From NCBI GenBank assembly GCA_019722365.1, contig JADFUC010001327.1:1-64000 (forward strand): 64,000 nucleotides of DNA. Reading direction: 5' to 3'. Each line of letters begins with the position of its first letter. Position 1 is the stretch's first letter. Below are positions 58,251-64,000 of this stretch, one piece after another. Under the pieces are notes generated by a model. It was not told the origin of the DNA, searched no databases, and saw nothing but the letters and a program-made list of their open reading frames with translations. A program made the translations under genes and the position numbers. Source of the DNA: Lithospermum erythrorhizon (taxonomy: Eukaryota > Streptophyta > Magnoliopsida > Boraginales > Boraginaceae).

Positions 58251-58273
58251 GGGACCATTTGTGCAATTATCTC
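58251..58273 (-). repeat. Right TIR of the MULE-like element
   Basis: The reverse complement of 53421-53443, followed by TATAAAGTTA (58274-58283). Confidence 0.9.
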
Positions 58274-58311
58274 TATAAAGTTACGTCGATGCATAAATCG
58301 AATATACAATA

Positions 58312-59012
58312 CTCCCTCCGATTCATAGCTTGGGAAGTTCTACATATTTCATACTCCCTCTATTCAAATTAATTGACGTTTTGGAATTTTGTGTCAAGAC
58401 TTTAACCACAAATTATTTTTTATTCACTAATCAAAAAAATATAAAATTGATATCATTAAATTTGTTTTTAAAAATATTTTTACAATTTTAGTTTTATAAT
58501 TTTTCCTTAATGTTATTGTCTCGAAAATGAGAGTCGATTAATTTGAAATGGAGGTAGGTACAAAGATGAAACAAACTTCTTCTGAGACCAATTCACACTC
58601 TTTCTGGTCAAGTATATCAACAAAATAGTATATTGCGTAGCTTGAAATGTATCGAGTTTGCCCAGATGAATGTATCGTGTAAATATGGACTGATATACAC
58701 AGGATATATTGTGCAAGTTACCACGATACACCGTAGTTAATATCGTCTGCTGTCGTGATATCACTTATGATATATTGTCAAACTTACGATGGTTGTATTA
58801 TCGTGTAAACTTCTATACATATTCATTTTAGAAAACCTTAAATATATTTTTATTTTATATAATATTTGATAAAAATATATCGATAGAAAGAATTTCAAAT
58901 ATATTTCATTGATATAGTTTTTATCAAGTAATACTCTGATACAAACAAAAATATATACGGTCAAAAAGGAATTTTTCTCAGTAATCGAAATGGGGAATTG
59001 GGACGGAGGGAG
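58312..59012. mobile_element. Stowaway-like MITE (outer), carrying another MITE
   Basis: The left end CTCCCTCCGATTCATA follows TA (58310-58311). The right end GGGACGGAGGGAG (59000-59012) is followed by GTA. CTCCCTCCG termini with TA flanks are typical of Stowaway (Tc1/mariner-type) MITEs. Its ends agree over only about 9-10 bases before diverging. Confidence 0.5.
58354..58558. mobile_element. Stowaway MITE (inner), about 205 bp
   Basis: The left end CTCCCTCTATTCAAATTAAT and right end ATTAATTTGAAATGGAGG (58538-58555) form an inverted repeat of about 24 bases with a few mismatches. TA (58352-58353) precedes it and TA (58559-58560) follows. It is non-coding. Confidence 0.7.
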
Positions 59013-59440
59013 GTAATAAAAGTCAAAATTGAATAATCTTTTTTGGGATAGGCGACTATCATTTATTTAATATTTAATTATGAGTTCTAATAATAATAAA
59101 TATTTATTGTTATTAAATTCCTTTATTTAATATTTAATTATGATTACATCTTTACTAGATATTTATTATGTCACCCATTTGTTTCATGTTTCAAAAGATT
59201 CAAAATAAAAAGAGAGAAAAATAAAATAAAATCGTGTCGACAACAATAAACCAAAGTTGTCAAGTTACCACGTCTGGCGTATATGTTTTGTCGTCGTGTC
59301 GACAGCGATAACACCTAATTGCAGTTACACATCTGAGACAATTTCATATTTAATTTATTACGGTGAATACGTTTAATTAAATTACACGTTTAAGCACCTA
59401 ATTAAATGGAAGCAATTAAAAAAATACACATAAAATCTAG
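59013..59440. other. AT-rich spacer
   Basis: Contains a repeated TTTATTTAATATTTAATTATGA (59073 and 59122 regions). No gene was seen. Confidence 0.5.
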
Positions 59441-60643
59441 ATGTACCGTCAACAACCGTCTTTTGATTTAGCGACCTCGGGATCGTCGGCAATATCTTTG
59501 AGGCGGTTAACGTATGAAATTATAATCGCAGCGTACATGTTGCGCGAAGCCACGAAGAATCTTATTCTAAAATCGGCGGGATCTCCGTTAATTTTGAACA
59601 TATGTAATTTGATAGAAAATAATAATACTTATAAAATGGAAACGTGATTAAACTTACGGCGAATACGGACGCGTGTGTTTCGGCGGCTCGGATGGAACCA
59701 TAGGCCAATTCGTCCGTTTGAGCTACATGTACTTGAATAAGCCCGCGTATCGTAAATGTTAGGGGCATATCAAGCGTGTAACAAAAATTTCGTGTCCAGA
59801 TAGTTATTCTATTATTAATGTTGATGTAAGAGTAATTGTTAATTGCAATTGATATTATTTATAAAAAATTGATGAACTCTCAGTATCTTTGTCCAGCCAC
59901 AACAATGGTGTAGGTTTTTCTTGGTTATTGCTATTGTTGGCTACAAATAATTTTACAAGCTCACATAATTTAAAAATTATATTAAAACAATTCAAACAAT
60001 AATGTCTTTTAAAATTCTTATAAGCCCAGTAAATAAATTTTATGTATTTAGAAATTTTCAGGTGTTTTCTTATTTAAGTAATTTAATTTGGGGTCATATA
60101 ATAAATTAAGGTTATGCTTTACAGCAGAAATAAATCGAATAAGTTTGTAATTACCAAATAACAAAATAATATTTTTTTTGTTTAATTAAACTGCTTTACA
60201 AAATTGCCGCATTTTAGTGTTCCGTATTAATAGAAAAAGCATCTGAGGAAGTAGTCGATAGGCGTACGGTCCCATTAAAACTATCAAAATATAAGTACAA
60301 TCTGATAAAAAATAGTAAAAAATGTCCGTTAAAAAAATATCTGATGATAAAATGAAGCCCCACTTTCGGAGTTTTAAATCGTCGAGTTGATAGGCGATTT
60401 TCATATTCGTATCCGGGAGAAGCCGACCAGCCATTGTACATATTTGTCTATATTGTTCTTCCGGAAACACGCGGGTTGTCCCGCTGATAGTGCGTAGGTG
60501 TTGGATGCCATGCAGGGAAAGCCTCCGTTACGGCGTACCGGTTCGTATTATGAAGGATCGCTGGCGGACATAGTCGAGCGTTTCGATCTTGAAAACAGCT
60601 GAAGCTACCGAGAACAACTCTTTGCATAGAGTCTGACCTATAT
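59441..60643 (-). other. Unrecognised coding-like remnant, reverse strand
   Basis: Two - strand segments have protein-like composition. One (about 59600-59460) reads INGDPADFRIRFFVASRNMY with further codons to a stop. Another (about 60480-60340) reads FPEEQYRQICTMAGRLLPDT and continues KIAYQLDDLKLRKWGF. They are separated by AT-rich sequence that could be intron or decay. I do not recognise the family. It could be a broken host gene or an old integrated non-retroviral sequence. The solo LTR inserts at its right edge. Confidence 0.35.
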
Positions 60644-63501
60644 TGTAATAACCCGTTCACGAAAAAAAAAAAAAAAAATTTAAATTTTGATTCGTGATTG
60701 GGACAGGGGGATATTTTAAAATAATACCGATGATAATATTTATTTCGTATTAAAATTTTTTGCTTGAATTACATTTATAATTTAGTAGTTTTTGCCATGG
60801 AATATTTTATCTTTGGAATTGGGTTAAGTAGGATTTAGAATGCGATAGCGGAGAAATTAAGCAAGGGAAACGAGAGCAGGACTTCGAGGATTTTTAAATA
60901 TCTGGTCGTCTTTATCTTAGCGTCATCGTTATCAAACAACCGTCGTCGTCTTTTTCGTACTTTGGCGAATTATTACTTTACTCCCCGCCAAAAAAATTCA
61001 TTTTCCATTTCTACTCTTCGATTGTCGCTCGAACTTCGAAGATCGGTTGTAAGAAATATTGTTACCACCGCGTCATTCTCTTACATTAAGGTAAGAAATT
61101 TGAGATGCTTTTCGAGATATTTCTTGGTTTAGACATAGTTGACTTTTAGTTGACTTTTCATAATTGAATTTTTATGATAAATCTTAGTTGGTTATGGAGT
61201 TACATGACGTATTTGAGTATTAATTCGTGATTTAGAATCGTTTGAGGGCGTTATGAATTGAGTTGACTTTTTAGGTTTTGGTTGACTTTTTTATGTGGAT
61301 ATTTTATAAGACTTTAAATGTGTAGGATGTTATATTGGGACCTTATTATAGTTGTTATGATGTTAAATTGGTGATTTAAAATTGATTAAAGGGTGTTATG
61401 TTGAAAAGTGAAAATTCCAAGTTGAGTTATAAGAAAATTGATATTTCGAATTATAGATTGTTAATTATGAACGATGATTAGTTAGAATAAGCTTATAAGT
61501 CGATTTGTAATGATAAAAAGTGATATGATGGAATTTAAGCGGGGGAATGGGTGGGTTATTGTCAGATGGGATTGATTATAATTCGATAGTTTATCGTACG
61601 TATTGGTAAATTTAGAGATAGTTCCCAGAGTTGGTTATGTATCTTCTAGAGCGCCCGGTATAGTAGTAGGTCTTGATTACTTACTTTCCCAGGTGTTGTT
61701 TTAGAGCGTTGATCGTGGAAAAGAGCCAGGTCCGCGATTGTTTTCGCGAGCGTTTTGCGGTAGCTAAGCGAGGAGGTGAGTACTTATCTCGCGGGTGTTA
61801 CTTTACGTACTTACTTTAAATTGTGTGAACATGTTATTGTGATATGATTATGTAGGAATGATATACATGTTATTATGATATGATTATGTGAGAATGATAT
61901 ACATGTCGTTTGTGTTATGATTACGTGAGAATGATATACATGTAATTGTTATATGATTATGTGATTATATTACGTAGGCGTTGAAAGATTGCTTGAGGTA
62001 AGTAATAAGCGAACTCCCAAACTTATATTTCGATTACGTAGTGCTGTCGGAACTTATGATTTATGTGGCCTTGTTGGCGGTTGTGTTTGATTATGATTGT
62101 GAGATGAGTAGCTGTGTGCTTGGTTATTGTTTGGGAGTAGAATAGTTGGTTATTGAGAGGTGATGGTTAGAGTTATCTATGACTGAGGTAACTTGAGTAT
62201 CGAGGAGGTGACCACTATAGTTGGGATTCACCCAGGGATTAGGTGGCTTCTCGGCTTCACTTTGAGGATATGTGGCCAGTATTGGCCCACTATCTTCTGA
62301 TTGCATAGCAAGCGTGCGGTTTGTATATACTTGATTATAAGAGCGTGTGACTCTCTTTTGATCGCTTTCTTTGTGTGCGTGCTCGATTGTATGCTACTTG
62401 ATTATAGCGTGCGGTTTAGCGCCTCTTGTTATAAGAGGCGGTATGGAGTCTTTTGATCGGCTTTGGTGTGTCGTGTCGATGTGACCCACATACTCTGGAG
62501 GTATGGCGTGCGGTGTGCCCTTATACTTAGAGTATAGGCGGTGTGCACTTAGTGTATGAGTGCGGTGTGCACTTATACTTTGTGTATAAGTGCGGTGTGT
62601 GCTTATCTTTGTGTATAAGTGCGGTTTTGGCGCCTCTTTACTTGGTATAAGTCGCGAGGTGATTATTGATTAGTCCGTTCCCCACTGCTTGAGGGTAGGC
62701 GGATTAGTATATGCGCATTAGAGGATGAGCTATCTTGGGCCAAGGGATATGAGATAGGAGGTTTGATGACTAGAGTTTTGAGTCGTTTGTTGAGATCTAT
62801 TGATTTCTTTACGAAATTGTGTAGTTGTTGAACGCTTATTATATCTTAAATGTATTATGTCGAGATTTCTAGCGGAATTATGTTGTATATGACGCTTTTT
62901 AGGTAGTCTGGATATATATTTTATTCATGTTGACTATTATATTATTGATTATTTCGTTCATTATGGTAAGTTCACCCGCGTGTTAAGTTTCACTAAGCCT
63001 GCGAGCTACGCCCCGCACCAGCGTTAGGCGGCATTTCATTTGTGCCTGGTTGTCAGACGGCCGATTGAGCCAAAGAGGCATTTTGAGAGTTTGTTCAGTG
63101 GCTAGGTGAGCATCGGGTGGCAGAGGATCCTCACAATCTAATTTTGATGTGTCGTCAAGCTGTTTTGATTATTGCATTTTCCTTTTAGGAAACTTTAGCC
63201 TTGTCAATTTTGTTGTCATTTGTATTCGGGGATCTGATGCGTATCATTTGTTGTAGCCTTGCCCGGCATTACTTTATTTTGGGATATGTTGTGTATATAT
63301 ATATGGGTTTGTCGTTCGATGTCGGTGATGGATTATAAATTTTAAAAGCATTTTGATTTAGGAAACTTAATTGTGATCACATTTTTAGATGAAAGCAGAT
63401 TGTATTTTTAAAAGCCCAGAGTAAATCCATCCAGTTTGGTGACTCACGAGTGTTCAGTTTTTAATGACTCGCCTCGAAGGCGACAGGGGCGGGTCGTTAC
63501 A
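60644..63501 (+). mobile_element. Solo LTR of the gypsy family (2,858 bp) with perfect TSD
   Basis: It starts TGTAATAACCCG and ends GGGCGGGTCGTTACA. TATAT lies directly on both sides (60639-60643 and 63502-63506), a perfect 5-bp duplication. No gag or pol sequence is present. The LTR is the best full-length reference in the window for this family: GGTTGACTTT blocks near 61135-61290, the TATAAG palindrome array at about 62290-62650, and AAACTTAATTGTGATCACAT near 63362. Confidence 0.92.
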
Positions 63502-63506
63502 TATAT

Positions 63507-64000
63507 TGCGTGGCGTTATCTTATGGTACTACCGTACACATATGTTGGGTCGTGATTTGGGTTTATTACACCCTCGGATGTGTGATCGTCGCGTACCGTT
63601 TAGTATATTAAGTGAGGTTTGACCAATGATTGAGCTTCCTACCCGAGGTCGGTGCTTAAGTGTGTTCTTGTGATTTACTTGATATTCGTCCCAGCGTACC
63701 GTATTCATTCTCAAATGCGACTTTCCGCAGCGACCAACCTCGTTTTCCGACCCGTCTTGTCGGCCCAAATGCAGGGGATACTATTTCTCCTAAGTCTTAT
63801 AACCACATCGGCGTATAATAGCCACATAATCCGTGAAAGCATGAGCATCCGTGGAATAGCAGCGAGGGTGGGATATCACTGGGCGCCGTGCGAGTCCGCA
63901 TAAAAGGGGCTAAGGATATGGTAGTTGAAATACATGCATCCACTGGATAGTCCAATAGATCTTGAACCGGTAGTACTTGAGAATGAGTATATATATCAAA
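63507..64000. other. Right edge, unrecognised
   Basis: It is less AT-rich than its surroundings. On - around 63800-63700 a frame reads CIWADKTGRKTRLVAAESR, which looks protein-like, but I do not recognise it. It may belong to the same interrupted unit as 59441-60643, because the solo LTR duplicated TATAT between them. Confidence 0.3.

Larger units (their letters stand above)
53421..58273. mobile_element. MULE-like element with 23-bp perfect TIRs and 10-bp target duplication
   Basis: The left end at 53421 begins GAGATAATTGCACAAATGG. The right end (58251-58273) is the exact reverse complement over 23 bases. The flanks are TATAAAGTTA at 53411-53420 and TATAAAGTTA at 58274-58283, a perfect 10-bp duplication, the size typical of Mutator-like elements. 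A starting G and 9-11 bp duplication fit MULEs rather than hAT (8 bp). Nothing between the ends resembles a transposase. Instead most of the 4.85 kb is an endogenous pararetrovirus fragment. Confidence 0.75.

Noticed and set aside
59441..59647. 68-codon open frame on +
   Set aside because: Its opposite strand has the more protein-like composition, and this frame has no recognised motif.

Overview
This window comes from a plant nuclear genome, most likely a eudicot. It is AT-rich, full of Copia, Ty3/gypsy (chromovirus), CACTA, MULE, hAT and Stowaway-type transposon debris, and contains one intron-split gene with GT..AG junctions. The species cannot be told from the sequence. No rRNA, tRNA, CRISPR array or bacterial-style operon was seen.

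The only intact host gene found is an NAD(P)H:quinone oxidoreductase (NQR-type flavodoxin-like reductase) on the + strand. It has three coding exons, 50463-50556, 51163-51354 and 52732-53039, encoding 197 residues with no frameshift.

Layout. 1-5600: remnants of two Copia elements (RNase H tail and an LTR on +; RT/RNase H tail and a 238-bp LTR on -). 5640-6412: an element with long inverted ends. 6730-9145: a reversed, truncated gypsy fragment. 9148-10190: a foreign LTR fragment. 10190-18057: gypsy element 1 (gag-PR-RT-RNase H-INT-chromodomain, frame-broken, with most of its 5' LTR missing). 18058-27353: a nested complex of CACTA subterminal repeats, a TNP2-like transposase remnant, a minisatellite split by a solo LTR, a truncated reverse Copia, and a CACTA 3' terminus. 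30411-32930: a divergent gypsy-type LTR, reversed. 33644-41784: gypsy element 2, with two LTRs and an integrase deletion, inserted into a Copia LTR whose two halves flank it. 41990-42790: a reversed hAT (TTF-type) transposase remnant. 46899-49520: a reversed gypsy LTR. 50463-53039: the NQR gene. 53421-58273: a MULE-like element with perfect 23-bp inverted ends and a 10-bp target duplication, containing a decayed endogenous caulimovirid (pararetrovirus) integrant. 58312-59012: nested Stowaway-like MITEs. 60644-63501: a solo gypsy LTR with a perfect TATAT duplication, inside unrecognised coding-like sequence.

There is no multigene pathway here. The biology is the insertion history: seven copies of one roughly 2.5-2.9 kb LTR family in both orientations, nested insertions whose order can be read from interrupted repeats, and a single functional gene between a reversed LTR upstream and a MULE/pararetrovirus composite about 380 bp downstream. 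No clearly new system was found. The best candidates for a second look are the MULE carrying the viral integrant, the higher-order repeat array, and the array of small palindromes inside the gypsy LTR.
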